This document shows positions 1 to 10,169 of a DNA stretch of 42,377 nucleotides, in pieces. The DNA is from Prochlorococcus sp. AG-449-O05 (GTDB lineage Bacteria > Cyanobacteriota > Cyanobacteriia > PCC-6307 > Cyanobiaceae). Numbering within the stretch: position 1 is the first letter of the stretch; every line of letters starts with the position of its first letter. The DNA lies in assembly GCA_003212195.1 (NCBI GenBank), contig QCQM01000001.1, positions 1 through 42,377 on the forward strand, in the 5' to 3' direction. Both the position numbers and the translations under genes were made by a program. The notes beneath the pieces were generated by a model. The model was not told where the DNA came from, ran no database searches, and saw only the letters and a list, made by a program, of their open reading frames with translations.

Positions 1-2223
1 ATCAACCTAGAAAATTGTTGCAATGATAATCCATTAAAAATATTAGGTCCTCATTTTTATAAAGAGCAATGGGTAATAAGGGTATGGATGCCTGAAGCTA
101 ACGAAGTTAAAATAAATTTTAAAAATAATACCTACAAGACAGAATGCATAAACCATAAATGGCTTTTTGAGGCAATCTTGCCTGAAAATCCAAATAATAA
201 TTATGAAATAAATATTTCACGAGGAGGAATCACACATAAACAACATGACCCTTGGTCATTCAGAGATGAGTGGATGGGAGAAATTGATAGGCATCTTTTT
301 GCAGAAGGTAATCATCATCATATTTGGGAAAAAATGGGAGCACATCTCATTGAAGAAAAGAATCAAAAAGGAGTTATGTTTTGCCTTTGGGCTCCAAATG
401 CTAAATCAATCTCGATAATTGGAGATATGAATTCTTGGGATGGAAGACATCATCCAATGCAAAAAAGATTGGGGGGAGTTTGGGAACTATTCATGCCAAC
501 AATGCAAGAGGGAGACACCTATAAATACGAAATAAGAACACAACAAGGTCATATTTATGAGAAAGCTGATCCATATGGTTTCCTTCATGAAATCAGGCCT
601 CAAAATGGTTCAATAGTTTCAAAGTTGAAAAACTTTAATTGGAATGATAGTTCTTGGATTTCAAATAGAGATTCTTCTAGTCAAATTGACAAGCCAATTT
701 CAGTTTATGAAATGCATTTAGGAAGTTGGCTCCATGAATCAACAGATAATAAATATCTTGAAGACAATGGTGAGCCAAGAGACCCAGTCCCAGCTGCAGA
801 TTTAAAACCTGGAACAAGATTATTAACTTATCCAGAATTAACCGAAAAACTGATCCCTTACGTAAAAGAGAGAGGATTTACTCATATTGAACTAATGCCA
901 ATATCTGAACATCCTTTCGATGGTTCATGGGGATACCAGGTTACAGGTTGGTATGCACCAACAAGTAGATTTGGCACCCCAAATGAATTTAGAGAGTTTG
1001 TCAATAAATGTCATGAAGAGGGCATAGGCGTAATTCTTGATTGGGTACCTGGTCATTTCCCAAAAGATAAGCACGGTTTAGCATTTTTTGATGGTTGTCA
1101 TCTTTATGAACATGGAGATTCACGCATAGGTGAACACAAAGAATGGGGTACCCTAATATTTAATTACAGCAGAAATGAAGTAAGAAATTTCTTAGTAGCC
1201 AACCTCGTTTATTGGTTCGAAGAGTTTCATATTGATGGCATAAGAGTAGATGCTGTAGCTTCAATGCTTTACAGAGATTATTTACGTCCAGATGGAGAAT
1301 GGATACCCAATGAAAATGGTGGGAATGAAAATATAGAAGCCGTTAAATTTCTTCAACAGGCTAATCATGTACTCTTCCAACACTTCCCAGGTGCACTTTC
1401 TATTGCAGAAGAATCAACAACTTGGCCAATGGTAACTAAACCAACTGACATGGGAGGGCTAGGGTTTAACTTGAAATGGAATATGGGATGGATGCACGAT
1501 ATGCTTGATTATTTTGAAATAGATCCTTGGTTTAGACAATTCCATCAAAATAGTGTAACTTTCTCAATTACATATAACTATACAGAGAACTTTATGCTTG
1601 CACTTAGTCATGATGAAGTTGTTCATGGGAAAAGTCATCTTTTACATAAAATGCCTGGCGATGACTGGAAGAAATATGCAAATACTCGAGCATTACTAAC
1701 TTATATGTGGACCCACCCTGGTAAAAAAACGATATTTATGGGAATGGAATTTGGGCAAAGACAAGAATGGAATGTTTGGGATGATCTGCAATGGGAGTTA
1801 CTAGAATTTGAGCCTCATAAAGGTATCAGGAACTTGATTGATGACCTAAACGTTCTTTATAAAAATGAGCCTGCATTATGGAAAAATGACTTTGATCCCT
1901 ATGGATTCCAATGGATTGATTGTAATGACAAATCTAATTCGGTTATAAGTTTCATGAGAAGAGAAAACGATACTAATGAGTGGCTGGTTGTTGTTGCTAA
2001 CTTTACACCTAATACTCATGGGTCATACAAAGTAGGAGTTCCTGTAGAAGGATTTTACAAGGAGATATTTAATTCAGATGGCTCTAGATACGGTGGCAGT
2101 AATAAAGGAAATATGGGTGGGAAAGAAACTATAAATTACAATATTCATGATTATCAAAATGCTCTAGAGCTTGCTTTGCCCCCATTAAGCGTGAGTATCT
2201 TCAAACATCAATCAAAAAAATAA
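1..2223 (+). CDS. glgB: 1,4-alpha-glucan branching enzyme GlgB (5' end outside window)
   Basis: The enzyme makes alpha-1,6 branches in glycogen, storing fixed carbon in the cytoplasm. The reading frame is open from base 1, so the gene starts upstream; the first ATG at 88 is internal, since the sequence before it still reads as N-terminal CBM48-like domain. A second CBM48 region precedes the GH13 barrel. GH13 landmarks are visible: GIRVDAV with the nucleophile Asp (about 1237-1257), the acid/base Glu in IAEEST (about 1402-1419) and LSHDEV with the stabilising Asp (about 1603-1620). The C-terminal beta domain ends normally at a TAA. It shares its strand with hemE but is separated by 118 bp, so it may be transcribed alone. 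Recognition is secure. Confidence 0.97.
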   Translation: MNLENCCNDNPLKILGPHFYKEQWVIRVWMPEANEVKINFKNNTYKTECINHKWLFEAILPENPNNNYEINISRGGITHKQHDPWSFRDEWMGEIDRHLFAEGNHHHIWEKMGAHLIEEKNQKGVMFCLWAPNAKSISIIGDMNSWDGRHHPMQKRLGGVWELFMPTMQEGDTYKYEIRTQQGHIYEKADPYGFLHEIRPQNGSIVSKLKNFNWNDSSWISNRDSSSQIDKPISVYEMHLGSWLHESTDNKYLEDNGEPRDPVPAADLKPGTRLLTYPELTEKLIPYVKERGFTHIELMPISEHPFDGSWGYQVTGWYAPTSRFGTPNEFREFVNKCHEEGIGVILDWVPGHFPKDKHGLAFFDGCHLYEHGDSRIGEHKEWGTLIFNYSRNEVRNFLVANLVYWFEEFHIDGIRVDAVASMLYRDYLRPDGEWIPNENGGNENIEAVKFLQQANHVLFQHFPGALSIAEESTTWPMVTKPTDMGGLGFNLKWNMGWMHDMLDYFEIDPWFRQFHQNSVTFSITYNYTENFMLALSHDEVVHGKSHLLHKMPGDDWKKYANTRALLTYMWTHPGKKTIFMGMEFGQRQEWNVWDDLQWELLEFEPHKGIRNLIDDLNVLYKNEPALWKNDFDPYGFQWIDCNDKSNSVISFMRRENDTNEWLVVVANFTPNTHGSYKVGVPVEGFYKEIFNSDGSRYGGSNKGNMGGKETINYNIHDYQNALELALPPLSVSIFKHQSKK

Positions 2224-2341
2224 GAAGGCTAAATTTAACTTAGTGCTTCATATAAATGTTCATATAACGCTTTTGCTCTGCTTTACATTGTAAGATTTCT
2301 AAGTTGGATTTTAATTTTTTTTAAAAATATCGAATTGAAAA

Positions 2342-3382
2342 ATGGGTCAAGATTTACCACTACTACTCTCTGCCGCACTAGGTAAAAAAGTAAATAGGCC
2401 TCCAGTATGGATGATGAGGCAAGCAGGAAGATATATGAAAATCTATAGAGATTTAAGGGAGCGTTACCCAAGCTTTAGAGAGAGGTCTGAGAATCCAGAA
2501 CTATCATATGAGATTTCAATGCAACCTTTTCATGCTTTCAAACCCGATGGTGTCATCCTTTTTTCAGATATTCTCACACCTCTTCCAGGGATGGGAATAA
2601 ATTTTGAAATAATAGAAAGTAAAGGTCCAATTATTGAGGACCCAATAAGAACCCTCAACCAGGTAGAAAATTTAAAAGAATTAAATCCAAGTGATAGTTT
2701 AGATTTTGTTGGACAAGTTCTTACTTCACTAAAAAAAGATGTGAATAATGAGGCAACAGTTTTAGGTTTTGTTGGCGCACCTTGGACTCTTGCTGCATAT
2801 GTAGTTGAAGGTAAAAGCAGTAAAAATTATTCTTTAATAAAATCAATGGCTTTTAATGAACCAGATTTACTTCATAAACTTCTTGATCATTTTGCAAAAT
2901 CTATTGGTGAATATCTTAAGTATCAAATAAAATCTGGAGCGCAAGTAGTACAAATTTTTGATTCATGGGCAGGCCAACTAAGTCCACAAGATTACGATAT
3001 CTTTGCTGGGTCGTATCAAAAAAAAGTTATTGAAATTGTAAAATCGGAATACCCTGAAACACCGATAATTCTTTACATTTCAGGAAGTGCTGGGGTACTG
3101 GAAAGAATGGCAAAAACTGGAGTAGATATAATCTCATTAGACTGGACAGTAGATATTGAAGAGGCTTGTAAAAGAATCCCCAAGGATATTGGAATTCAAG
3201 GTAATGTTGATCCTGGCATTTTATTCGGAAACGAAGAATCAATAAAAGAAAGGATAGATAATACTTTCAATAAAATTAAAGACAGGAAATATATTCTTAA
3301 CTTGGGTCATGGGATTTTACCTGGGACTCCAGAAGAAAATGCTCAAACATTTTTTGAACATGGGAAAAAACTCACTTACTAG
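2342..3382 (+). CDS. hemE: Uroporphyrinogen III decarboxylase HemE
   Basis: HemE removes four carboxyl groups from uroporphyrinogen III to give coproporphyrinogen III, on the common route to heme and chlorophyll. The 346-residue length is typical. The N-terminal signature [13 protein letters not shown] sits at residues 19-31, and the second signature [16 protein letters not shown] lies near residue 140. [12 protein letters not shown] near the C terminus is also characteristic. The ATG start at 2342 puts the first signature at the usual distance. No good Shine-Dalgarno is visible, which is common in this AT-rich sequence. The next gene begins only 8 bp after the stop, so co-transcription is likely. 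Confidence 0.97.
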   Translation: MGQDLPLLLSAALGKKVNRPPVWMMRQAGRYMKIYRDLRERYPSFRERSENPELSYEISMQPFHAFKPDGVILFSDILTPLPGMGINFEIIESKGPIIEDPIRTLNQVENLKELNPSDSLDFVGQVLTSLKKDVNNEATVLGFVGAPWTLAAYVVEGKSSKNYSLIKSMAFNEPDLLHKLLDHFAKSIGEYLKYQIKSGAQVVQIFDSWAGQLSPQDYDIFAGSYQKKVIEIVKSEYPETPIILYISGSAGVLERMAKTGVDIISLDWTVDIEEACKRIPKDIGIQGNVDPGILFGNEESIKERIDNTFNKIKDRKYILNLGHGILPGTPEENAQTFFEHGKKLTY

Positions 3383-3390
3383 TCAAAGTC

Positions 3391-4374
3391 TTGGGATATA
3401 AAAACTTATTAATAACAGGCGCTAATGGATGTGTTGGCCAATATTTAGTTGATTGGTTTTTGAAAAACACAAAATTCAGGCTTTATCTCATGGTAAGAGA
3501 CAAAAGTAAGTTGCCAATTTCTGTTCAAGAAAATAAAAAAGTCAAGTTAATGGTGTGTGATATCAGGGAATCAAATAGGTATAAAAAGGAAATTTGTCAA
3601 ATTAATTACCTAATACATACTGCTACAGCTTGGGGAGATCCAAAAAGAGCCTATGAAGTAAATATTAAAGCTTTTGAAGAATTACTAGAAATGCTTGATA
3701 TTGAAAAGTTAGAAAAGATTATTTATTTTTCAACAGCTAGTATTCTTGATACCCAAACAGAATTAATGAGGGAATCATTGACTTATGGAACAGAATATAT
3801 TCAAACAAAATATGAATGTTTCCAGAGACTTAGAGAAAGCTCATTTGCAGAAAAAACATTCGCTGTTTTCCCTACTTTGGTTTTTGGAGGGAATCTTGGA
3901 AAAAAAAGTAAATATCCTGTGAGTTATTTAACTAGTGGATTGAAAGAAATTGGGAAATGGCTTTGGTTAGCGAGATTTTTAAAACTCGATTCTAAATTTC
4001 ACTTTATACACGCAAATGATATCGCCCAGATTTGCGGGTTTCTAATTAAAAATCATAAAGAAGAGCAATACAAAGGCTTTAGAAAATTTGTGCTAGGTCA
4101 AAAATTCATTTCAATTGATGATGCCATAATTACACTTTTAAAGAAACATAATATGAAGAGATTTTTTGCGATACCACTTACAAAAAAAATTCTAAAAATA
4201 TTATTAAGAATTCTCCCCATCCAAACCACCCCTTGGGATAGCTTCAGTATCAAAAAATATGACTTTAATCATGTCCCCATCACTAATCCTGAGACTTTTA
4301 AACTTAAAAGTTATGCCAAGTCACTGAATGATATTTTAAGGTTATCAAAGTTACCAAGCTGTAATAACAATTAA
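3391..4374 (+). CDS. NAD(P)-dependent epimerase/dehydratase family protein (extended SDR)
   Basis: This is a 327-residue extended short-chain dehydrogenase/reductase. The Rossmann motif TGANGCVG lies at residues 9-16, the active-site Tyr and Lys are Y136 and K140 (YIQTK), and FSTAS at 113-117 supplies the catalytic Ser/Thr. The TTG start at 3391 is the only usable start: the frame is closed by a TGA at 3355-3357, and the first strand of the Rossmann fold begins within five codons of the TTG. It sits 8 bp after hemE and probably shares its transcript. The substrate, a nucleotide sugar or other carbonyl compound, cannot be told from sequence. Confidence 0.85.
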   Translation: MGYKNLLITGANGCVGQYLVDWFLKNTKFRLYLMVRDKSKLPISVQENKKVKLMVCDIRESNRYKKEICQINYLIHTATAWGDPKRAYEVNIKAFEELLEMLDIEKLEKIIYFSTASILDTQTELMRESLTYGTEYIQTKYECFQRLRESSFAEKTFAVFPTLVFGGNLGKKSKYPVSYLTSGLKEIGKWLWLARFLKLDSKFHFIHANDIAQICGFLIKNHKEEQYKGFRKFVLGQKFISIDDAIITLLKKHNMKRFFAIPLTKKILKILLRILPIQTTPWDSFSIKKYDFNHVPITNPETFKLKSYAKSLNDILRLSKLPSCNNN

Positions 4375-4435
4375 AATTCTCGCAGTTAGGTTACCAAAGC
4401 CTTGTAATATGTATAAATAAGAAAAATTTTTTATT

Positions 4436-4786
4436 ATGTTACGTTCAATCTTTGCAGGTTTATTTGCAATAGTTTTAACTCTAGGTCTAGGTATTTCATC
4501 AGTTTCAGCAAAGACTGTTGAAGTAAAACTTGGAACAGATGCTGGAATGCTTGCATTTGAACCAAGTACAGTAACCATTAGTGCAGGTGATACAGTTAAA
4601 TTCGTCAATAATAAACTTGCACCTCACAATGCTGTTTTTGATGGGCATGAGGAATTAAGTCATGCGGACCTAGCTTTTGCTCCAGGAGAGTCTTGGGAAG
4701 AAACATTTGACACTGCTGGAACTTATGATTACTATTGCGAGCCACACAGAGGCGCTGGAATGGTAGGTAAAGTTATTGTTGAATAA
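4436..4786 (+). CDS. petE: Plastocyanin precursor
   Basis: Plastocyanin is a soluble blue copper protein that carries electrons from cytochrome b6f to photosystem I in the thylakoid lumen. Residues 1-25 form a signal peptide ending SVSA, giving a mature chain of about 91 residues. The four copper ligands are visible as H64 (PHNAVFD), C101, H104 and M109 ([10 protein letters not shown]). The gene lies 61 bp after the epimerase gene, and an AT-rich stretch with TATAAA just before the ATG could be its own promoter. The length and ligand pattern are those of cyanobacterial plastocyanins, so it is not one of the other cupredoxins. Confidence 0.96.
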   Translation: MLRSIFAGLFAIVLTLGLGISSVSAKTVEVKLGTDAGMLAFEPSTVTISAGDTVKFVNNKLAPHNAVFDGHEELSHADLAFAPGESWEETFDTAGTYDYYCEPHRGAGMVGKVIVE

Positions 4787-4853
4787 ATGTTCTAAAAAGT
4801 TAAACACCCTTCTTGACTTAATATTTATTACTGCCATACCCAAATTTTGATTG

Positions 4854-7436
4854 ATGAAAATAGTTCCAAGCGAATTCTCAAATTCTGCTTGGAACATTTT
4901 TATTTTTGCCAAAGAAATTGCCTATAAAAATTATCAACAAAATGTAGATTCTGATAATCTATTATTAGCTCTTATAAAAGATGACAATATTACAAAAAAG
5001 ATTTTAAAAAAAAATAATGTAAATTTAAAAGATCTTGAGAGGGAAATAATTTCTTCATTAAATGCGAAGGCAAAAATGAAAAATAAACAAGATAATTTAT
5101 ATATTGGTGATACTCTTCACAAAATATTTTTGAAGGCGAATGATATTAAAAATACTTTAAATGATGTAGTGATATCAACAGAACACTTAGTTTACGGTTT
5201 CACTTATGATGATAAATATGGATTTCAAATTTTAAATCAAAAAGGTATTCCAGAATTTATTGAAATTATAAAGAAAATGAAGTCAGATCCGGCAGTAAAA
5301 AATGAATTTAATAGTCCTAATGAGTCTTTGGAAAAATATGGTATTGATCTAACTCAATCTGCACGAGATGGGATTTTAGACCCCGTTATTGGTAGGGATG
5401 AAGAGATTAGAAGAACAATTCAAATATTGAGTAGAAGAACAAAAAATAATCCGGTTCTTATTGGAGAACCTGGGGTTGGGAAAACAGCCATTGTAGAAGG
5501 GTTAGCTCAAAGAATTATTAATGGCGATGTTCCTTCTGCGCTACAAGACAGGAAACTAATTTCATTAGATATGGGTTCACTTTTAGCTGGAGCAAAATAT
5601 CGTGGAGAATTTGAAGAAAGAATAAAAAATATTCTAAAGAACGTGAAAGAATCAGACGGTAAGATTATTCTTTTTATTGATGAAATTCATACGGTAGTTG
5701 GTGCAGGCGCTAGTGGAGGTTCTTTAGATGCAAGCAACCTATTAAAACCAATGCTTGCGAGAGGAGAACTTAGATGTATTGGTGCCACAACTATTAATGA
5801 ACATAAACAAAATATAGAAAAAGATCCTGCTTTAGAACGACGATTTCAAAAGATAAAAGTTGATGCTCCTTCAATAGATGATACTGTATCAATCTTAAGA
5901 GGATTGAGAGAAAGATACGAAGTTCATCATAGTGTAAGAATTTCTGATAATGCTTTAGTTGCTGCTGCAACCCTTAGCGAGAGATATATTAACGATAGAT
6001 TTCTTCCTGACAAAGCAATAGATCTAATCGATGAGGCAGCCTCAAGATTAAATATGGTCATAACTTCTAAACCTGAAGAAATTGATGAAATTGATCGAAA
6101 AGTTCTACAGTTTGAGATGGAAAAATTATCTTTAAAAAGAGAAACGGATGATTTTTCTATAGAAAGATTAAAAAAAATCAATAATGAACTTATATCCCTT
6201 AAAGATAAACAGGCAGAATTAGGCGCTCAATGGAAAAAAGAAAAAGATGAAATTGATGAGATTAGCACCATAAAAGAAGAAATTGAATCTGTTCAATTGC
6301 AAATAGATCAAGCCAAAAGGAGTTTTGACCTCAACAAAGCAGCAGAATTAGAATTTGGAACTTTAAATTCTTTGCAAAACAAATTGAAAGAAAAAAGTGA
6401 GTCCCTAGTAAATTCTCAAAAAAATGGAGATACAAGTCTTTTAAGACAAGAGGTAACTTTTGATGATATTGCAGAAGTTGTCTCAAAGTGGACCTCTATT
6501 CCAGTACAGAACTTAAACCAGTCAGAAAAAGATAAACTCTTGAGCCTCGAGTCAATCCTTAAAGAAAAAATTATTGGTCAAGATAGTGCAATTAGTGCAG
6601 TTGCAGATTCCATTAAGAGATCAAGGACTGGTCTAAATGATCCAAGCAAGCCATTAGCCAGTTTTCTCTTTTTAGGTCCAACTGGTGTTGGGAAAACAGA
6701 GCTAAGTAAAGTAACAGCCAAAATAATATTCGATTCAAATTCTTCAATTACAAGACTGGATATGTCTGAATATATGGAAAAGCATTCAGTGAGCAAAATT
6801 ATAGGTGCGCCTCCTGGATATTTAGGTTTCGAATCAGGCGGTCAACTAACTGAAGCTGTACGCAAAAATCCTTATTCATTAATACTCCTAGATGAAATAG
6901 AGAAAGCTCACAAAGATATTTTAGATATTCTCTTACAGGTTCTTGATGATGGAATTATTACTGATGGTCAAGGTCGTTCAATCAATTTCAAAAATTCAAT
7001 CATTGTTCTCACAAGTAATTTAGGAAGTCAATCAATAAATGATTTATCAGTAAGAAAAGAAGACACAAATGAAATTAAAAAAGTTGTAAATAATGAAATT
7101 AAAAAATTTTTCAAGCCTGAGTTTTTAAATCGACTTGATGAAATAGTTATTTTTAATAATTTAGAATTAAATGACATAAAAGAAATTGCAAAAATCCAGC
7201 TTCAACATTTAGAAAAAAGACTTAACAAAAAAAACTTAAAATTCAAAATTACGGATGAAGCAATTAACCAACTTGTCGAAAATAGTTTCGATCATGTCTA
7301 TGGTGCAAGGCCTTTAAAAAGAATTATTCAAAAACAAATTGAGACAAAAATTTCAAATAATATATTGAATAATCATTACCTTAATAAAGACGAGATTAAT
7401 ATTTATATGATTAATGGAGAGATAAATGTTGATTAA
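4854..7436 (+). CDS. clpB: ATP-dependent disaggregase ClpB
   Basis: ClpB is a hexameric AAA+ chaperone that, with DnaK, pulls apart protein aggregates. The 860-residue chain has the full layout: an N-terminal Clp_N domain (about 1-145), a first ATPase with Walker A GEPGVGKT near residue 204, a Lys/Glu-rich coiled-coil M domain (about 395-520), and a second ATPase with Walker A GPTGVGKT near residue 608 and Walker B LLDEIEKAH. The long M domain distinguishes it from ClpC/ClpA. A TTG lies directly before the ATG at 4854; the ATG is preferred. The N domain looks more divergent from other bacteria than the ATPase domains, so it may be one of several ClpB paralogues. Confidence 0.95.
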   Translation: MKIVPSEFSNSAWNIFIFAKEIAYKNYQQNVDSDNLLLALIKDDNITKKILKKNNVNLKDLEREIISSLNAKAKMKNKQDNLYIGDTLHKIFLKANDIKNTLNDVVISTEHLVYGFTYDDKYGFQILNQKGIPEFIEIIKKMKSDPAVKNEFNSPNESLEKYGIDLTQSARDGILDPVIGRDEEIRRTIQILSRRTKNNPVLIGEPGVGKTAIVEGLAQRIINGDVPSALQDRKLISLDMGSLLAGAKYRGEFEERIKNILKNVKESDGKIILFIDEIHTVVGAGASGGSLDASNLLKPMLARGELRCIGATTINEHKQNIEKDPALERRFQKIKVDAPSIDDTVSILRGLRERYEVHHSVRISDNALVAAATLSERYINDRFLPDKAIDLIDEAASRLNMVITSKPEEIDEIDRKVLQFEMEKLSLKRETDDFSIERLKKINNELISLKDKQAELGAQWKKEKDEIDEISTIKEEIESVQLQIDQAKRSFDLNKAAELEFGTLNSLQNKLKEKSESLVNSQKNGDTSLLRQEVTFDDIAEVVSKWTSIPVQNLNQSEKDKLLSLESILKEKIIGQDSAISAVADSIKRSRTGLNDPSKPLASFLFLGPTGVGKTELSKVTAKIIFDSNSSITRLDMSEYMEKHSVSKIIGAPPGYLGFESGGQLTEAVRKNPYSLILLDEIEKAHKDILDILLQVLDDGIITDGQGRSINFKNSIIVLTSNLGSQSINDLSVRKEDTNEIKKVVNNEIKKFFKPEFLNRLDEIVIFNNLELNDIKEIAKIQLQHLEKRLNKKNLKFKITDEAINQLVENSFDHVYGARPLKRIIQKQIETKISNNILNNHYLNKDEINIYMINGEINVD

Positions 7437-7483
7437 ATATCTAATTTAAGAATCCTATATACTTTAAAATTAACAACTTTAAT

Positions 7484-7954
7484 CTAAGATTTGAACCAAT
7501 CAGGAATTTCCTCAAAACTTGCTTTATTCGATTTATTTTCTTTTGATTCTGTTTTCCAACAACATGTTCTGCCCTTATCCTTATCCTGTAAGTATTCATT
7601 AGCCCATCTCCAAATTAATTCAGAGGTGAACTCCATTCCCACATTATCCATAATTCTCAGATCTAAAGCATCTAAGTCATGTAATTTTTCCCAGTAATTC
7701 AGCAAAGGGTCATCTTTATTTATTAAAAAAGTATGGTCAAATTGCTCCTTTAGTCTATTTTCTAGAGGCTTTAGACTGGAAAAATCGACAACAAAACCAT
7801 TTAGGTCTAATTTTTTTGCAGTGAACCAAAAGGTGAATGATCTTGAATATCCATGCACAAATCTGCAGTGGCCTTCATGGCGCCATTGCCTATGTGAACA
7901 GGGAAAATCCTCATAACTTTTGCTGCATGAAAATTTCAGAGAATGAATATACAT
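7484..7954 (-). CDS. 6-pyruvoyl/6-carboxy-tetrahydropterin synthase family protein (PTPS/QueD-like, divergent)
   Basis: This 156-residue protein belongs to the PTPS/QueD fold, whose members act on dihydroneopterin triphosphate in queuosine or biopterin synthesis. Family blocks are recognisable: FSCSK at 8-12, GHCRFVHGYS at 28-37 with the likely catalytic Cys C30, VVDFSSLK, and FDH with the Asp-His of the catalytic triad. Two of the three zinc-binding His of QueD appear replaced (Lys12 in FSCSK and Tyr36 in HGY), so its activity may differ. The ATG at 7954 is preferred to a TTG one codon upstream. It is convergent with clpB and divergent from hisIE. Family assignment is fairly firm; the exact reaction is not. 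Confidence 0.78.
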   Translation of the reverse strand: MYIHSLKFSCSKSYEDFPCSHRQWRHEGHCRFVHGYSRSFTFWFTAKKLDLNGFVVDFSSLKPLENRLKEQFDHTFLINKDDPLLNYWEKLHDLDALDLRIMDNVGMEFTSELIWRWANEYLQDKDKGRTCCWKTESKENKSNKASFEEIPDWFKS

Positions 7955-8017
7955 CAATTAACTGTTAGGATAATTTTTAATAAAACACATTGAGTAGGAT
8001 TTAACATAACGAACATA

Positions 8018-8677
8018 ATGACTTATTCAACTAATTTTTCGATAGATGATCTACGCTTTGATAATTATGGATTAATCCCTGCAATAGCACAAGATTGGCT
8101 TGACGGATCAATTCTTATGCTTGCTTGGATGAACAAAGAATCTTTGACAATGACACTTGAAACCAAAAACGTTCATTATTGGAGTAGATCAAGATCCGAG
8201 ATTTGGAGAAAAGGAGCTACAAGTGGAAGTACCCAAATACTTAAGGAGATAAGATTCGACTGCGATAATGATGCACTAATCCTTTTGATTGAACAAAATG
8301 GTTCAGGAGCATGTCACACTGGGGAAAAAAGTTGTTTTTTCAACGAAATCAAAATTAATCAAAGTGATAAAAAAGAGAAAAAAACAACTCCCTTCTCAAA
8401 TATTTGCTCTGAATTATTCTATACAATTAACGAAAGATCAATAAATCCATCAGAAAAAAGTTATACAAATCTTTTATTAACAAAAGGTAGTAATACTATT
8501 TTGAAAAAAATAGGAGAGGAATCTGCAGAATTTATAATGGCTTGCAAAGATAATGATAAAAATTCAATCTCAAATGAAGCTGCTGATTTAATTTATCATC
8601 TGCAGGTAGCCCTTATGCATAAAGGGGTTGAGTGGAGAGATGTACTTGCTGTTCTAGAATCAAGAAGAAAAAATTAA
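8018..8677 (+). CDS. hisIE: Bifunctional phosphoribosyl-AMP cyclohydrolase / phosphoribosyl-ATP pyrophosphatase HisIE
   Basis: The protein catalyses steps 2 and 3 of histidine synthesis. The N-terminal HisI half (about 1-115) carries WSRSRSEIWRKGATSG from residue 55 and the metal-binding Cys residues C82, C99 and C106 (ACHTGEKSCF). The C-terminal HisE half (about 125-219) has KKIGEESAEF, with the acidic residues of the MazG-like fold. The 219-residue length fits a normal HisIE fusion. It stands alone, with hisG about 15 kb away in this window, as expected for scattered cyanobacterial his genes. An AT-only hairpin with a T-run follows the stop codon. Confidence 0.96.
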   Translation: MTYSTNFSIDDLRFDNYGLIPAIAQDWLDGSILMLAWMNKESLTMTLETKNVHYWSRSRSEIWRKGATSGSTQILKEIRFDCDNDALILLIEQNGSGACHTGEKSCFFNEIKINQSDKKEKKTTPFSNICSELFYTINERSINPSEKSYTNLLLTKGSNTILKKIGEESAEFIMACKDNDKNSISNEAADLIYHLQVALMHKGVEWRDVLAVLESRRKN

Positions 8678-8708
8678 AAAATTAAAATTCATAATTTTAA
8701 ATTTTTTT
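8675..8708 (+). terminator. AT-only terminator-like hairpin after hisIE
   Basis: Starting at the hisIE stop codon, bases 8676-8689 pair with 8693-8707 across a 3-nt loop with one bulged A. Every stem pair is A-T. The 3' arm runs into seven T residues (8702-8708), which gives the shape of an intrinsic terminator without G-C pairs. Function is inferred from the shape only. Confidence 0.45.
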
Positions 8709-8733
8709 ACCTAAGAATTTTAAAAAAATAGTG

Positions 8734-8780
8734 TTAATTAACTAATTAATAATTATTAATTAATTATTAATTAATTATTA
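8734..8780. repeat. AT-only short tandem repeat upstream of the sigma factor gene
   Basis: Bases 8751-8780 consist of the 11-bp unit AATTATTAATT repeated 2.7 times (8751-8761, 8762-8772, and a partial copy 8773-8780). They follow a related TTAATTAACTAATTAAT stretch from 8734. The block ends about 60 bp before the sigma factor start codon, in the likely promoter zone. Pure A/T tandem repeats of this kind can change copy number by slippage. Confidence 0.75.
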
Positions 8781-8839
8781 CATGTATGGCTTATTACTGA
8801 ATTGACTATAAGTTAAATATATTAACAATGAGGTAAATC

Positions 8840-9763
8840 GTGAGTTCATTAAGCGATTTTCTTGGTGAAATAGGTCGTCATCAACTTTTGACACCCGAAA
8901 GAGAACTCACTATGGGCAGAAAAGTCCAAGAAATGGTTGTGCTTGTTAACAGATGTCAAGAGGCAGGTGGCAAAGGGCCTGCTTGTGAATATTCCGAAGA
9001 TGAAAGAAAAAAGATCAGAATTGGTGAAAAAGCTAAAAACGAGATGATAACAGCTAATCTAAGACTAGTTGTAAATCTTGCTAAAAGATACCAAGGGAAA
9101 GGATTAGAATTGCTGGACTTAATTCAGGAGGGAACATTAGGTCTTACAAGGGCTGTAGAAAAATATGATCCGTCCAGAGGACATAGATTTTCTACCTATG
9201 CTTATTGGTGGATTAGACAAGGTTTAAATAGAGCATTATCAACTCAAAGTAGAACCATTAGGATCCCAGTTAATATTAATGAAAAACTTACAAAACTAAG
9301 ATCAGCAAAATCAAAGCTAATGCAACTTAAGGGTTTCCCCCCCAGTAGTGATGAGCTAGCTGAAGAAATGAAAATAACCAAAGAGGAAATTGACGAACTC
9401 CTTTCTTGTGAATTGAGAAGCATCACTGTTAGTCTCCAAGGCACTGTCAAATCAAAATCAGATCCTTCCGAGTTAGTTGATATTCTTCCGAGTGATCAAG
9501 TTGCCCCAATGGAGTTAGCGGAATTAGCCGAAAGGACTGCCTCGGCTTGGAAGTTATTAGATAAAGCAAATTTAACTGAAAAAGAAAGAAAGATAGTAAG
9601 CCTTAGATTTGGTTTAGATGGCTCAAATGAATGGAGAACTTTAGCTGAAGTTGCAAGACATATGAGTTGCAGCAGGGAATATTGCCGACAAGTTGTGCAA
9701 CGTGCTTTAAGAAAACTTAGAAAAGCAGGAATACAGAATGGATTAGTTGATAGTATTAGCTAA
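8840..9763 (+). CDS. Group 2 (RpoD-like) RNA polymerase sigma factor
   Basis: This is a sigma-70 family factor of 307 residues, the size of non-essential group 2 sigmas rather than the principal sigma. Region 1.2 (SLSDFLGEIGR) opens the protein, region 2 contains YAYWWIRQGLNRAL for core binding and -10 melting, and region 4.2 near the C terminus has the helix-turn-helix TLAEVARHMSCSREYCRQ that reads -35 elements. The start is GTG at 8840, supported by GAGGT at 8830-8834 with a 5-nt spacer, one of the better Shine-Dalgarno sites here. Group 2 sigmas in cyanobacteria adjust transcription to light, circadian time and nutrients; its regulon cannot be read from the sequence. Confidence 0.93.
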   Translation: MSSLSDFLGEIGRHQLLTPERELTMGRKVQEMVVLVNRCQEAGGKGPACEYSEDERKKIRIGEKAKNEMITANLRLVVNLAKRYQGKGLELLDLIQEGTLGLTRAVEKYDPSRGHRFSTYAYWWIRQGLNRALSTQSRTIRIPVNINEKLTKLRSAKSKLMQLKGFPPSSDELAEEMKITKEEIDELLSCELRSITVSLQGTVKSKSDPSELVDILPSDQVAPMELAELAERTASAWKLLDKANLTEKERKIVSLRFGLDGSNEWRTLAEVARHMSCSREYCRQVVQRALRKLRKAGIQNGLVDSIS

Positions 9764-9800
9764 AAATTCCATTAAAAATATTTAAATTTCATTTATAAGG

Positions 9801-10169
9801 ATGAAAGAGAATTACAAAGCCCAAGAAAAAATCTATGATGCTGAAGTTTTAGAAAGTTCAACATTTGATGAAAATATCATTATCAAGATTCTTATTAAAG
9901 CGGGAAGAACAATTGCCAAGCCTGCCTTAGAAGTTTTGGAAATGGCATTAGATCCTTATACTCCTGCACAAGTGAGAGTTTCATTAATGGCTGCTCTAGC
10001 ATATTTGATTATGCCATTTGATCTTTTCCCTGACTTTATGCCTTTAGTTGGTTTTAGTGATGATTTTGTAGCCCTCACAGCAGTACTCAGTATATGGAGC
10101 AAATACATGACTCCTTCAATAAGAGCAAGAGCAGATAATAAGCTTAATAAGTTATTTCCTTTTTATTGA
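9801..10169 (+). CDS. DUF1232 (YkvA-like) small membrane protein
   Basis: The 122-residue protein contains a DUF1232 core of about 40 residues: a hydrophobic helix (VSLMAALAYLIMPFDLFPD) followed by GFSDDFVALTAVLSIW. The pattern LIMPFDLFPDFMPLVGFSDD is the family hallmark. These proteins are predicted to be membrane-associated and have no established biochemical role. Its stop codon abuts the ATG of the next gene (TGAATG), so the two are probably translated together. It follows the sigma factor by 37 bp and may be on the same transcript. Confidence 0.8.
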   Translation: MKENYKAQEKIYDAEVLESSTFDENIIIKILIKAGRTIAKPALEVLEMALDPYTPAQVRVSLMAALAYLIMPFDLFPDFMPLVGFSDDFVALTAVLSIWSKYMTPSIRARADNKLNKLFPFY

